Origin: Aquimonas sp044377145
GTDB lineage: Bacteria; Pseudomonadota; Gammaproteobacteria; Xanthomonadales; Xanthomonadaceae
Assembly (NCBI RefSeq): GCF_044377145.1
Contig: NZ_JBILJQ010000019.1
Coordinates: 4,441-68,440 of the forward strand
DNA length: 64,000 nt
Direction: 5' to 3'
This document shows, in pieces, positions 28,587 to 38,379 of the stretch. The position numbers and the translations under genes are program-made. Position 1 is the stretch's first letter; the number at the start of each line of letters is the position of its first letter. The notes beneath the pieces are model-generated. The model did not search any database. It was not told where the DNA came from and worked only from the letters and a program-made list of their open reading frames with translations.

Positions 28587-29570
28587 TCAGCCGTCAGACG
28601 TAAGGACGGGTGCTGTCGCCAAACGGCTCAAGCGCTCCACATGCCGGCGCAAGGCATCACGCAGGGCCGGCGGATCGATGATGCGGAAGTCGAACGGCAG
28701 CCGCGACAGTTCACGCGCGAACCAATCGAGATTGTCGGTATGCACGCGCAGCAGGGTGTGGCCTTCGTGCTGCTCGAGGACGCCGATCGTGTCGAACAGC
28801 GCGGCTCGGGCGGCGTCGATATCGGTCAGTAGCTGCACATCGATGACGTGCGCCCGCGGCAGGGTGGCTAGTGATCGGGTCAGGTGGGCGAGGGCATCGA
28901 AGCCGTCCGGTCGGCCGAAGCTCTGCGGCAGGGCCTGCAGATCGGTGATGCGGTCGACCCGGAACGAGCGCACGCCTTGGCGCAGGTGGCAGTGCCCGAC
29001 CGCATACCAACGGCCGTCGCGGAAGGCGATCCCGTAGACGTCGAAGTCGCGTTCGCTGTCGGCCTGCTGCTCGCTGCGATAGCGCATGCGCAGCCGCTGG
29101 CGCGACAGCGCGGCCTCGCTCAGACGCAGCAAGGCTTCGGACTTGCCGGAGCTCGCCGGCGGGTGGGTCAGGTCCAGCGCAACCGTCTCATCGATTGCGC
29201 GCACGCGGCGCTTGAGGCTGGCCGGCATCACCCGCTCAAGCTTGGCCTGGGCGCTGGCGATAGCGGGCGCGGCATCGGCCAGGCCCAGCGCGCGTGCTGC
29301 GAGCAGGCCCAGCGAGAGGGCGAGCGCCTCGTCGTTGCCGAACATCATCGGCGGCAGCCTGAAACCCGCCGCCAGCGCATAGCCACCGAAACGCCCGCGC
29401 TCGGTCAGCACCGGGATGCCGAGTTCTTCCAGCGCGGCGATGTAGCGACGCAGGGTACGTACGTCGACGCCGATACGCGCGGCAAGCGCCGAGCCGCTGA
29501 GGCGGCCGTGGGTCTGCAGCAGCTCCAGCACCGCCAGCACGCGAGTGGTCGGACTTTCCATGGGCGCCAT
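28587..29570 (-). CDS. WYL-domain helix-turn-helix transcriptional regulator
   Basis: A 327-residue YafY-type regulator. The N-terminal winged helix runs TTRVLAVLELLQTHGRLSGS and LAARIGVDVRTLRRYI, followed by the linker GIPVLTERGRFGGYALAAGF. The WYL domain (about 140-220) has the family pattern RLRMRYRSEQ, RDFDVYGIAFRDGRWYAVGH and SFRVDRITDL, and the C-terminal WCX part ends the protein. WYL domains bind nucleic-acid or nucleotide ligands. Two ATGs, 29570 and 29561, are both possible starts. It is divergent from the LysE-type exporter, its likely target. Confidence 0.9.
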   Translation of the reverse strand: MAPMESPTTRVLAVLELLQTHGRLSGSALAARIGVDVRTLRRYIAALEELGIPVLTERGRFGGYALAAGFRLPPMMFGNDEALALSLGLLAARALGLADAAPAIASAQAKLERVMPASLKRRVRAIDETVALDLTHPPASSGKSEALLRLSEAALSRQRLRMRYRSEQQADSERDFDVYGIAFRDGRWYAVGHCHLRQGVRSFRVDRITDLQALPQSFGRPDGFDALAHLTRSLATLPRAHVIDVQLLTDIDAARAALFDTIGVLEQHEGHTLLRVHTDNLDWFARELSRLPFDFRIIDPPALRDALRRHVERLSRLATAPVLTSDG

Positions 29571-29861
29571 GCTGCCATCGAAACAGGGCGAATAGTGACC
29601 TGATTCAAGTGCAGGCTCTCTGCACCCGGCCACGAGGCCGCAGGGGAGGCAGCAATGCACGCAGCACGACATACAAGACCCATCGGCGGTCGGCACGGTT
29701 TGAACAGGCTGCCGTCGCGCGCCGCGCAAATGCAGCGCACGGCAGATCGAAACGCTGCGACGCGTCAGCACGCCACGCTCTACGCGCACCCGCAGCGCGC
29801 CCACTTCGAAGCGCGACGATTGCCGTCGACGGCGGCGCGCCGCCCGGGAGCTCGCTAGCCC

Positions 29862-30515
29862 ATGGAACAGACTGCGCATCTATGGTTGTACGCGGTAATG
29901 GTGTTCGGCATCGTGCTGCTGCCGGGGCTGGACATGGCCTTCGTGATGGCCAGTTCGCTGTCCGGCGGACTTCGCAATGGCGCCGCCGCATTGGGCGGCA
30001 TCGTGGTCGGTGGCGTCTGCCATGTGGTGGTCGGTGCCCTGGGCTTCGCCACGCTGCTGCAGCTGATGCCGATGGCCTTCAATGTGATGCTGCTGGCCGG
30101 CGCTGCCTACGTCGGCTGGATCGGCTGGAGCCTGATCCGCACGCAGGTCAGCGTCGCCGCTCCGCAGGACGGGGCATCGACAGCCTCGTCGCCATCGCCA
30201 TCGCACACTCGAGCGTTCCGGCAGGGCCTGCTGACCTGTCTGCTGAATCCCAAGGCCTATCTGTTCACGCTGGCGGTGTTGCCGCAGTTCCTGAAGCCCG
30301 ACGACGGTCGCATTGGGCTGCAGGTGGCTGCGCTGGTGGCGATCACCGCGGCTGCGCAGGTGATCGTCTACGGCGGCGTTGTGCTCGCCGCCGACCGTCT
30401 GCGCGATGGGCTGCGCGATCGTCCCGCGGCGCAGTCCGTGCTGCTGCGAGCGGTCGGTGGGCTGCTGATTGCTACGGCTCTGTACAGTGCGTACGCCGCT
30501 TGGCGCGGGCTGTAA
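29862..30515 (+). CDS. LysE/RhtB-family amino acid exporter
   Basis: A 217-residue inner-membrane protein with six predicted helices. Family marks are VLLPGLDMAFVMASSLSGGLRNG in the first loop, GGIVVGGVCHVVVGALGF in helix 2, and FRQGLLTCLLNPKAYLFTLAVLPQF in the middle. LysE/RhtB proteins export amino acids or homoserine-lactone-like compounds. The ATG at 29862 is in a normal position. The divergent WYL regulator begins about 290 bases upstream. Substrate not predictable. Confidence 0.9.
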   Translation: MEQTAHLWLYAVMVFGIVLLPGLDMAFVMASSLSGGLRNGAAALGGIVVGGVCHVVVGALGFATLLQLMPMAFNVMLLAGAAYVGWIGWSLIRTQVSVAAPQDGASTASSPSPSHTRAFRQGLLTCLLNPKAYLFTLAVLPQFLKPDDGRIGLQVAALVAITAAAQVIVYGGVVLAADRLRDGLRDRPAAQSVLLRAVGGLLIATALYSAYAAWRGL

Positions 30516-30659
30516 GCGGAGCTCGTCGTCCCGGGCGGCTGTCCAGATCGATGCGGATGAGCTTCGGCGTGCAAGCTCACATCCTTGCGCCGTGCTGCTG
30601 ATCGGGCCTTTGAGGACCCGCGAACCATCAAAGCGCTGCGCCACCGCAGCTGCGCGACC

Positions 30660-33600
30660 TCAATCGCGGTGGCTGGCCTTGAGCTCGCGTATGTGCTGCG
30701 GAATCGCCTCAGCCGGCAGGGGCCGGCCGAACAGATAGCCTTGGCCGATGTCGCAGCCTTCCTCGCGAAGGCAGTCCCAGACCGCTTCGCTTTCCACGCC
30801 TTCGGCGACCACGGCGAGGCCGAGGCTGTGCGCCAAGTGGATGATGGCGCGGGCAATCGCTGCGGCATTGCTGTCGCTCAGCAAGTCGGTGACGAAGCTG
30901 CGATCGATCTTCAGCTGCTCCAGCGGCAGGCGTCTGAGATAGGACAAGGACGAGAAGCCGGTGCCGAAGTCGTCGAGCGAGAACACCAGACCGATTGCGC
31001 GCAGCTGGTGCATACGTGCGATCGCGGTGTCGACCTGATCCAGCAGCAGGCTTTCGGTCAGCTCCAGCTTGATCCGCTGCGGGTCAGCGCCGGTTTGCTG
31101 CAGCGCCGACTCGACCTGATGCACGAAGTCTTCGTTGCGGAACTGGCGTGCGCTGACGTTCACCGCGATGCTCAAGCCACAGGTGTCCGGGTCGTTGCGC
31201 CAGGCCACCAGCTGTCGGCAGGCTTGCACCAGCGCGACCGCACCCATCGGCACGATCAGGCCGGTTTCTTCCGCGAGCGGAATGAACTCTGCCGGCGAGA
31301 CCAGGCGGCCATCGTCGCGCTGCCAGCGCATCAACGCCTCCACCCCGACCACGCCGAGGTCGCGATGCAGCTGCACCTGGTAGTGCAGGGTGAACTGGCC
31401 GCGCTGCACCGCGCTGCGCAGTTCGGATTCCAGACGCGAACGGGACTCGACCACGGTCTGCATGGCGGGATCAAAGAACCGCACCAGATTCTTGCCGTCG
31501 GCCTTGGCCTGATACATCGCGAGGTCGGCCTGCTTCATCAGGCTTTCGGGGCTGATCTCGCCGCTGCAGAACAGCGCGATGCCGATGCTCGCGCTGCTGC
31601 GCTGGTCAGCGCCGCGGATCGTGTAGCCGGCGACGATGCGCTCGGAAATCCGTTGCGCTTCCTGGCCCGCCAGCGCCGCAGCGCGTCCGGGTTCATCGGA
31701 CAGATGTTCCAGCATCACCACGAACTCGTCGCCGCCGAGGCGGGCCACCGTGTCGGTGTCGCGGACGGCGGCCTGCAGGCGCCGAGCGACCTGGATCAGC
31801 AGCTCGTCGCCAGCGTCGTGCCCGAGGGTGTCGTTGATCTGCTTGAAATTGTCGAGATCGATGAACAGCAGTGCGCCGCAGATGCCCTCACGCTCGCAGC
31901 TCTTCAGCGCGTGTTGCAGGTGATCGAGCAGCAGGCGGCGATTGGGCAGGTCAGTCAGCGCGTCGTAGTAGGCGAGGCGCAGGATGGTCTCGTCAGCGCG
32001 TTTGCGCTGGGTGATGTCCTGCATGACGCCGACGTAGTGGCTGACCTCGCCACGCTCGTCCCGCACCGCGGTGATGCTGAGGAACTGGGGATACAGCTCA
32101 CCGCTCTTGCGGCGGTTCCACAGTTCGCCGCGCCACACGCCGTTGGTCGCCAGCTCGGACCACATCGCACGATAGAACTCCACGCCTTGCTTCTCCGAAC
32201 GCACCAGATCGCCCTGGCGACGTCCGATTGCCTCGTCGGCGCTGTAGCCGGTGATATCGCAGTAGGCGCGATTGACCTGCTGCACCACCGTATTGGCGTC
32301 GGTGATGACGATGGCGTCGGCTGCTTCCAGCGCCACCGCTGAAATCCGCTGCTGCTCAAGCAGGCGCATCTGCGTGGTGAGATCCTCGGCGACGATGATG
32401 ATGCCGCCGATGTCGCCATTGTCGTTGTTCCAGGGTTGGATGGCCCAGCGCAGCCAGTGACGCTGACCATCGCTGCGTTCCCACTGCTCGTGATCGCAGT
32501 GCAGATGCTCGCCAGCGAGCCCACGCGCATGCAAGACGCGCCAGTGATCCGGAACGTCCGGCAGCACATCGTAGTGCGAGCGTCCGATCAGCGTGTCTTC
32601 ATTGCTCGCAAAGCCGGCGCGCCAGCGCTGGCTGGCGACCAGATAGCGCATCTCGCGGTCGAACATCGCGACGCTGATCGGCGCTTGCTCAACGAAGGTG
32701 TGCAGCTGGGCGCGGCTTCGCGCCAGCGCGCGCTCATGCTGGCTGCGTTCGGTGATGTCACGCGAAATACCGAATACGCCCACCACCGCGCCGGTCTCGT
32801 CGCGCACCGGCCCTTTGGTGGCCAGAAACACCACCTCCGGCCGGCCCGGCAGGCTCAGGTGTTCCTCGCCGGTGCGGGTTGTGCCCTCTTGAAGAATGTT
32901 CGAATCGATCTGCTGCAGCATCCGCGCCTGCGCCGCCGGGAAAAAATCCGCGTCGCCACGGCCGACAAGGTCGTCGGTCGCGTAGCCCAGCATCTCCGCG
33001 CAGTGTGCGTTGCCAAGCAGGTAGCGGCCGTTGCGATCCTTGACGAAGATCGCGTCGGACGAGCCCTCGATAATCGCCGTGAGCAACCCGCGCACGCGGG
33101 TGGCCTCGCGTGAGAGTGCGTCGCGGCTGGTTTCGTCGCGCAGCACGATCACGCGGCCGCGCCGTTGGCCGCGCTCAAGCAGCGGATAGCCGTCGACCTT
33201 CAGGACCATCACCACGCCATCCGCTCGGGTGAGGTTGACCATCCCGTAGTCGGTCGCCTGCGCGCTGTGCAGCGGCAGATTGCCCACCCGGGCGATGTCT
33301 GCACCGAGCAGGTCGGCCAGGGTTTGCCCGTGTGCGGCGATTTGATCGCAGCCGATGATCTGCAGGGCAGCGCGGTTGAGTGAGACCACACGGTGCTCGG
33401 CATCCAGCACAACCACGCCATCACCGATCGCGCCCAGCGTCGAAGCCGTGGTGACCGCGTCGCGCTCGGCAGCCTCGCGTGCGCGATGCAGGCCTCCGCT
33501 GATCAGGCTGCCGGCGGCACCGCTCACGCCGAGCAGGAACAGTTGCAGATGCTCGGCAACGCCGGTGCCATGGCCGATCTCCCGCTGGAAGTACAGCGAC

Positions 33601-34061
33601 TGCGCTGCGATCAGCACGGCGACAGCGGTGCTGAGCAAGCCCGGACCCCAGCCGCCGAGCAGGGATGACACGAAGATCACAGGCACGAAAATCAGCAGCA
33701 GATGGTGATGCCCGTCGTCGCCCAGCGAATCCAGCAGAACCGTCCGCAGATAGCCGACGGTGCAGACCAGGACCAGGGCGAGCAGATAGCCCGGCCAACG
33801 CTGCCAGCGCCGCCAGTCGAAGCCGTAGCCGGGCGGTGGCTTCGAATCGACCAGCGCCCTCACATGGCGCATGCCCAGGGCGAAGCCGCAGGCCGACAGC
33901 ACCACGAACAGCAGACCCTTGGCCATCGACAGCTGAGCAATCGCCTCGACACTCAGCATTCGCCCCAAAAGGGCATCGGAGCCGACGATCCAGACGGCGC
34001 CAAACAGCACGTAGGCCAAGGACGAGCCGAGGATGAAACGGTCCAGCCGCTGTAGCTGCAT
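30660..34061 (-). CDS. Multi-PAS GGDEF-EAL cyclic-di-GMP protein
   Basis: A 1133-residue membrane protein. The N-terminus (about 1-200) holds five or six helices in a KdpD/DUF4118-like sensor region. At least four PAS units follow (LTAIIEGSSDAIFVKDRNGR, LHTFVEQAPISVAMFDREM, ISAVALEAADAIVITDANT). The GGDEF domain has an intact GGDEF site at 776-780, and the EAL domain has EAL at 908-910 plus DDFGTGFSSLSYLR and KIDRSFV, so both synthesis and breakdown of cyclic di-GMP are possible. The start ATG at 34061 is chosen because the first helix begins soon after; the frame remains open to 34157. Confidence 0.92.
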   Translation of the reverse strand: MQLQRLDRFILGSSLAYVLFGAVWIVGSDALLGRMLSVEAIAQLSMAKGLLFVVLSACGFALGMRHVRALVDSKPPPGYGFDWRRWQRWPGYLLALVLVCTVGYLRTVLLDSLGDDGHHHLLLIFVPVIFVSSLLGGWGPGLLSTAVAVLIAAQSLYFQREIGHGTGVAEHLQLFLLGVSGAAGSLISGGLHRAREAAERDAVTTASTLGAIGDGVVVLDAEHRVVSLNRAALQIIGCDQIAAHGQTLADLLGADIARVGNLPLHSAQATDYGMVNLTRADGVVMVLKVDGYPLLERGQRRGRVIVLRDETSRDALSREATRVRGLLTAIIEGSSDAIFVKDRNGRYLLGNAHCAEMLGYATDDLVGRGDADFFPAAQARMLQQIDSNILQEGTTRTGEEHLSLPGRPEVVFLATKGPVRDETGAVVGVFGISRDITERSQHERALARSRAQLHTFVEQAPISVAMFDREMRYLVASQRWRAGFASNEDTLIGRSHYDVLPDVPDHWRVLHARGLAGEHLHCDHEQWERSDGQRHWLRWAIQPWNNDNGDIGGIIIVAEDLTTQMRLLEQQRISAVALEAADAIVITDANTVVQQVNRAYCDITGYSADEAIGRRQGDLVRSEKQGVEFYRAMWSELATNGVWRGELWNRRKSGELYPQFLSITAVRDERGEVSHYVGVMQDITQRKRADETILRLAYYDALTDLPNRRLLLDHLQHALKSCEREGICGALLFIDLDNFKQINDTLGHDAGDELLIQVARRLQAAVRDTDTVARLGGDEFVVMLEHLSDEPGRAAALAGQEAQRISERIVAGYTIRGADQRSSASIGIALFCSGEISPESLMKQADLAMYQAKADGKNLVRFFDPAMQTVVESRSRLESELRSAVQRGQFTLHYQVQLHRDLGVVGVEALMRWQRDDGRLVSPAEFIPLAEETGLIVPMGAVALVQACRQLVAWRNDPDTCGLSIAVNVSARQFRNEDFVHQVESALQQTGADPQRIKLELTESLLLDQVDTAIARMHQLRAIGLVFSLDDFGTGFSSLSYLRRLPLEQLKIDRSFVTDLLSDSNAAAIARAIIHLAHSLGLAVVAEGVESEAVWDCLREEGCDIGQGYLFGRPLPAEAIPQHIRELKASHRD

Positions 34062-34756
34062 TCCTGCGCCCCCGTAGTACGTCGCGCCGGCGTGCGCGCT
34101 GCCGGCACAACGCAAGCTCGATCCTTGGATGCGTTCGATCGCGAATCGGCCGCACATCCTCCGCCGATGGAGGGCAGTGCCTGCAACATTTGTGCTGCGA
34201 CTTCTATTGCACGTTTCATCGCTGCCTCGAACACTTGGGTTGGCCTGGAATCGGCGCCGTCGGCAGCAACACCAAGCGGCACGGGTACGCCAACACCGGC
34301 GCGGGTTTCAGGCCAGTCCAGGTGTTCTTGAGCTTCTTCAGTGATCACTTGCATGTCCGCGTCGACTGTTGCCGCCAAAGCCGCCTGCCGTGAGTGGATC
34401 GGGCGCAACCGTGTCTGCCGGCCTGCTGCCCGCGCACCTCGTGAACGATGGCGACGGGGTAGGGCATGCCAGTGGTGCGCAAAGCGCGGACTGACACCTG
34501 AGCGCCGCTTGCCCTTCGCTCCGACCCATGCACACTGGGCGGAGCTCAAGTTCCGAAGTCCACGCGCCGAGCGCAGATTCAAGGCTCGGCTGCAGGATGC
34601 GCGTGGCCGTCGGCGGTTTTGCATGTGCATCTGACGTCTGACGACGCAGGCGCGCCGACGGCCCGTCGCGCTGACGATCACGTGCACGCTTCGATGGTGG
34701 GGCTGACAGGGGCGACGGCTATACTTCGCGGCCGAATTCAAGCCAGCGCCTGCCCC
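34062..34756. other. Intergenic region between the cyclic-di-GMP gene and prmB
   Basis: About 695 bases. It should hold both divergent promoters. TATACT at 34720-34725 is a possible -10 element for prmB. A minus-strand frame starting ATG at 34354 (MQVITEEAQEHLDWPETR) is somewhat protein-like, but it lacks known family and overlaps the next gene, so no gene is called. Confidence 0.4.
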
Positions 34757-35674
34757 ATGTCCGCCGAACTTCGCAGCATCATCGACTTCATCCGCTATGG
34801 CGCAACCCGCTTCGGCAAATCGGGGTTGAGCTTTGGCCACAGCTACGACAATGCATTGGACGAAGCTACCCAGCTGGTGCTGCACGCTTTGCACCTTCCG
34901 CACGATCTTTCGCCCGCCTACGGCGCGGCGCGGCTGACTGCGGAGGAGCGCGACCTGGTGCTGGGTCTGTTCGAGCGCCGTATCGGTGAGCGGATTCCAG
35001 CCTGCTATATCACCGGCGAGGCGTGGTTCGCAGGCTTGGCGTTCAAGACGGACTCACGTGCTCTGGTGCCGCGCTCACCGATCGCCGAGCTGATCGAAGC
35101 GGGCTTCGAGCCCTGGCTGGGTGGGCGCTATGTGCAGCGCGCGCTCGACCTCTGCACCGGCTCGGGCTGCATCGGTATCGCCATGGCGGCGCACAACCCT
35201 GAACTGGAGGTCGATCTTATCGACATCAGCGAAGACGCGCTGGCGCTGGCAGCCGAGAACATCGCCCGTTTCGAAGTAGGCGACCGCGTTCGGGCTGTTC
35301 ACAGCAATCTGTTCGAGGGTGTGGCCGGAGAGCGCTACGACCTGATCGTCAGCAACCCGCCCTATGTGACCCATGCCGAGGTGGATGCACTCCCCGCCGA
35401 GTACGCGCACGAGCCTGAGCTGGGCCTGCGCGCGGGCGATGACGGCCTCGATCTGGCTCTGAAGATTCTGCGCGATGCGCCGGAGCACTTGACCGAGAAT
35501 GGCCTGCTCATAGTCGAAGTCGGTGAGAGTGAGCGGGCTCTGGTCAGGCTGCTGCCGGAGGTTCCGTTCGCTTGGGTCGAGTTCAAGGTAGGACAGATGG
35601 GCGTATTCGTGGTTGAGCGCGGCGACCTGGTTGCCCACACCGCTACGATCAAGGCCCTCGCCGACGCGCGTTGA
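34757..35674 (+). CDS. prmB: 50S ribosomal protein L3 glutamine N5-methyltransferase
   Basis: A 305-residue SAM-dependent methyltransferase that methylates a glutamine of ribosomal protein L3 during assembly. The N-terminal helical domain ends about residue 75. The Rossmann domain carries ALVPRSPIAELIE, motif I DLCTGSGCIGIAMAA (131-145), LIDISEDALALAAENI and the catalytic NPPY at 200-203. PrmB and the release-factor enzyme PrmC are close relatives; the RSPIAELIE segment and position before aroC fit PrmB. The start ATG at 34757 gives the family N-terminus (MSAELRSIIDFIRYG). Confidence 0.93.
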   Translation: MSAELRSIIDFIRYGATRFGKSGLSFGHSYDNALDEATQLVLHALHLPHDLSPAYGAARLTAEERDLVLGLFERRIGERIPACYITGEAWFAGLAFKTDSRALVPRSPIAELIEAGFEPWLGGRYVQRALDLCTGSGCIGIAMAAHNPELEVDLIDISEDALALAAENIARFEVGDRVRAVHSNLFEGVAGERYDLIVSNPPYVTHAEVDALPAEYAHEPELGLRAGDDGLDLALKILRDAPEHLTENGLLIVEVGESERALVRLLPEVPFAWVEFKVGQMGVFVVERGDLVAHTATIKALADAR

Positions 35675-35853
35675 GCGTCGATGTGCGCGATTGCCGCCAG
35701 CGCCCTCGTTGCTGAGCACCAGCCCAGCACGCCGCCGGGTTGATGTGCCCTCGTCGGCAGCGCTCACGGATCGGACGGCGACGTTCGGTTCTCACAACAT
35801 CACCTGCTCCGTCCCTGCGTTGCTGGGTGGAGGCATGCCACCGGATCCGCACC

Positions 35854-36954
35854 ATGTCGATCAACACCTTTGGCCACCTGCTGCGCGTCACCACCTTCGG
35901 TGAGAGCCACGGACCCGCAATCGGCTGTGTGATCGATGGGCTGCCGCCCGGGATCGCGATAGCGCCCGAGGATTTTCGGCACGACATCGAACGCCGCGCC
36001 ACCGGGCGCTCCCGCCACACCTCGCAGCGGCGCGAGGCCGATGAGGTCGAGCTGCTGTCGGGGGTTTTCGAGGGCGTCACCACCGGCACTTCGCTGGCGC
36101 TGTTGATCCGCAACGTCGATGCGCGCAGCAAGGACTACGGCAACCTGGTTCAGGTGTTCCGGCCGGCGCACGCGGACTACACCTACCTGCAGAAGTATGG
36201 GATTCGCGACCACCGGGGTGGCGGTCGGTCTTCGGCGCGCGAGACCACGGTGCGGGTGGCGGCCGGGGTGATTGCAAAGAAGTGGCTGGCCGAACGTCAC
36301 GGCATTCGCGTGCGCGGTTACGTCTCGAAGCTCGGCCCGCATGAGCCGTCGTCGATCGACATGGATGCGGTGGAAGGCAACCCCTTCTTCTGGCCCGATG
36401 CCGACTCCCTGCCTGCGCTTGAGGCGTATATGGATGCGCTGCGCAAGTCTGGCGATTCGGTGGGCGCGCGCGTGACGGTGATCGCGGAGCATGTGCCGCC
36501 GGGCTGGGGTGCGCCGCTGTACGCCAAACTCGATGCCGAGCTGGCGGCAGCCTTGATGGGCATCAATGCGGTCAAGGGCGTGGAGATCGGCGACGGCATG
36601 GCGGTGGCTGGCCAGTTGGGTACAGCGCATCGCGACGAGATGCTGCCCGAGGGTTTCCTGAGCAACCACGCGGGCGGCGTGCTGGGCGGCATCAGCACCG
36701 GCCAGGACCTGATCTGCCATCTGGCGCTCAAGCCCACTTCCAGCACGCGTCTGCCCGGCCGCAGCGTGAACGTTGCGGGTGAGGCGGTGGAGGTGGTGAC
36801 CCACGGGCGCCACGATCCCTGTGTCGGCATTCGTGCCACGCCGATTGCCGAGGCGATGGTCGCCCTGGTGCTGATGGATCAGGCCCTGCTGCATCGAGCC
36901 CAGTGCGGCGACGTGGTGGCGCCGCCGGCCGTGCCCGGCAGGCTGCCGGGCTAG
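35854..36954 (+). CDS. aroC: Chorismate synthase
   Basis: A 366-residue enzyme converting EPSP to chorismate, the last step of the shikimate path, using reduced FMN. Signatures: NTFGHLLRVTTFGESHG, GRSRHTSQRREADEVELLSG, RPAHADYTYLQKYGIRDHRG and the family motif GGGRSSARETTVRVAAG, then LSNHAGGVLGGISTGQ and KPTSS. The start ATG at 35854 fits the usual MSINTFG. It follows prmB by 179 bases. The stop codon TAG (36952-36954) is made of the first three bases of a MITE-like repeat, so the insertion probably replaced or trimmed the last few codons. The core is complete and should be functional; it feeds the tryptophan genes nearby. Confidence 0.96.
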   Translation: MSINTFGHLLRVTTFGESHGPAIGCVIDGLPPGIAIAPEDFRHDIERRATGRSRHTSQRREADEVELLSGVFEGVTTGTSLALLIRNVDARSKDYGNLVQVFRPAHADYTYLQKYGIRDHRGGGRSSARETTVRVAAGVIAKKWLAERHGIRVRGYVSKLGPHEPSSIDMDAVEGNPFFWPDADSLPALEAYMDALRKSGDSVGARVTVIAEHVPPGWGAPLYAKLDAELAAALMGINAVKGVEIGDGMAVAGQLGTAHRDEMLPEGFLSNHAGGVLGGISTGQDLICHLALKPTSSTRLPGRSVNVAGEAVEVVTHGRHDPCVGIRATPIAEAMVALVLMDQALLHRAQCGDVVAPPAVPGRLPG

Positions 36955-37114
36955 CAGCCTGTCGGACTTTGGTTGGCCGGGCTGCAAATCCGCCTGCGCG
37001 GTCCACAATCCGCCGATTCTTGGCCGAGAGCCCACTATTGGCCTGCAAATCGTCGAAAAACTGTCCTCTCGCAGTCGACTATCGCCTCGACCCCCAAAGC
37101 CCGACAGGCTGCTA
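36952..37114 (+). repeat. MITE-like repeat, copy A, with 21-base terminal inverted repeats
   Basis: The ends are AGCAGCCTGTCGGACTTTGG (36953-36972) and CCAAAGCCCGACAGGCTGCT (37094-37113), inverted copies matching at all but one base when the flanking T/A is included (20 of 21). The 163-base element has no transposase and holds an imperfect inner hairpin around GATTCTTGGCCGAG. Related sequence occurs at 28065-28215 and 53935-54076. No clear target-site duplication is seen. Confidence 0.85.
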
Positions 37115-37261
37115 GCGCGCCCGCTGGCAGCCATGTTCTGGCATCGAGTTGCCACCGCTGGACACAACCATTTGTCAGCGCCGCCGCTGCGGCGTCGAGT
37201 CGTACCTGCGTCGCGCTAGAGTGCGCGCCCTGCTCAAACCCTTTGCAATGGAGTCCGCCCG

Positions 37262-38281
37262 ATGTCCAAGTCCCTGAAGATCGCGATGGTCGGTGCCACT
37301 GGCGCCGTCGGTGAAGCCCTGCTGGAGATCCTGGCCGAGCGCAAGTTCCCGTTCACCGAACTGATCCCGCTGGCCAGCGAGCGTTCGGCCGGCGACATGG
37401 TTCGCTGCGGCGAGCGCAGCTACACCGTGCGTGAGCTGTCCAAATTCGATTTCGCCGGCGTCGATATCGCATTTTTCTCGGCCGGCGGCAGCGTCTCGGC
37501 CGAGCACGCGCCGCGGGCGGCCGCAGCCGGCGCGGTGGTGATCGACAACACCTCGCATTTCCGTCGCGATGTCGACGTGCCGCTGGTGGTCAGCGAGGTG
37601 AACCCCGAGGCCATTCGCAACCGGCCGCGCGGCATCATCGCCAATCCGAATTGCTCGACCATGCAGATGCTGGTCGCGTTGGCGCCGATCCATCGCGAGT
37701 ACGGTATCACCCGGATCAATGTGGCGACCTATCAATCGGTGTCCGGCGCAGGCCGTTCGGCGATGGAGGAACTCGGCCGCCAGACCGCGGCGATGCTGGC
37801 CTTCCAGGATCCGGAACCGCAGCGCTTCCCGGTCCAGATCGCCTTCAATCTGATCCCGCAGATCGATGACTTCACCGACAACGGCTACACCAAAGAAGAA
37901 ATGAAGCTGGTCTGGGAGACCCGCAAGATCCTCGGCGACGACAGTATCGAAGTGAACCCGACGGCCGTCCGCGTGCCCGTGTTCTACGGCCATTCCGAGG
38001 CGGTGCATATCGAAACCCGCGACAAGATCAGCGCCGCCGCGGCGCGCGAGCTGCTGGGTCGCAGTCCCGGTGTGGTGGTGGTCGATGAGCGGATTGCGGG
38101 CGGCTATCCGACCCCGGTCACCCACGCTGCCGGCAAAGATCCGGTTTTCGTCGGACGGATCCGCGAAGACATCAGCCACCCGCGTGGGCTGAACCTGTGG
38201 ATCGTGTCCGACAACATTCGCAAGGGTGCCGCGCTGAACGCCGTGCAGATCGCTGAACGGGTGCTGGCTGAGCGCGATTGA
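37262..38281 (+). CDS. asd: Aspartate-semialdehyde dehydrogenase
   Basis: A 339-residue NADPH enzyme that reduces aspartyl phosphate to aspartate semialdehyde, the branch point for lysine/diaminopimelate, methionine and threonine. It shows the Rossmann start IAMVGATGAVGEALLEIL, the FFSAGGSVS loop, the catalytic cysteine in ANPNCSTMQM (C131), QSVSGAGRSAMEEL and the histidine in VPVFYGHSEAVHIE. A GGAG ribosome site lies in the bases just ahead of the ATG at 37262. It lies between a repeat element and fimV, a position kept in this bacterial order. The family and gene name are secure. Confidence 0.96.
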   Translation: MSKSLKIAMVGATGAVGEALLEILAERKFPFTELIPLASERSAGDMVRCGERSYTVRELSKFDFAGVDIAFFSAGGSVSAEHAPRAAAAGAVVIDNTSHFRRDVDVPLVVSEVNPEAIRNRPRGIIANPNCSTMQMLVALAPIHREYGITRINVATYQSVSGAGRSAMEELGRQTAAMLAFQDPEPQRFPVQIAFNLIPQIDDFTDNGYTKEEMKLVWETRKILGDDSIEVNPTAVRVPVFYGHSEAVHIETRDKISAAAARELLGRSPGVVVVDERIAGGYPTPVTHAAGKDPVFVGRIREDISHPRGLNLWIVSDNIRKGAALNAVQIAERVLAERD

Positions 38282-38322
38282 GGGGCGCCGGACCGGCGCG
38301 CGCTACCGGCAGAGTTCAAAAA

Positions 38323-38338
38323 TGTGACGAACATCACC
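38323..38338. promoter_or_regulatory. CRP/Clp-like binding site upstream of fimV
   Basis: TGTGA, six bases, TCACC matches the CRP-family consensus TGTGA-N6-TCACA at nine of ten core positions and follows an A-rich flank. Its centre is about 230 bases ahead of the fimV start. Clp of Lysobacterales binds the same type of site. It could also serve as part of the asd 3' region. Confidence 0.45.
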
Positions 38339-38379
38339 TCAGTCCCGCGTCGGCGGCCTCGTCGGCGTGGGCCTGATTG

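Noticed and set aside
30585..32342. 585-codon plus-strand frame
   Set aside because: Antisense of the GGDEF-EAL gene, whose domain motifs are intact on the minus strand.
33953..34354. Minus-strand frame MQVITEEAQEHLDWPETR upstream of the GGDEF-EAL gene
   Set aside because: No family, no ribosome site and about 100 bases overlap with the next gene.
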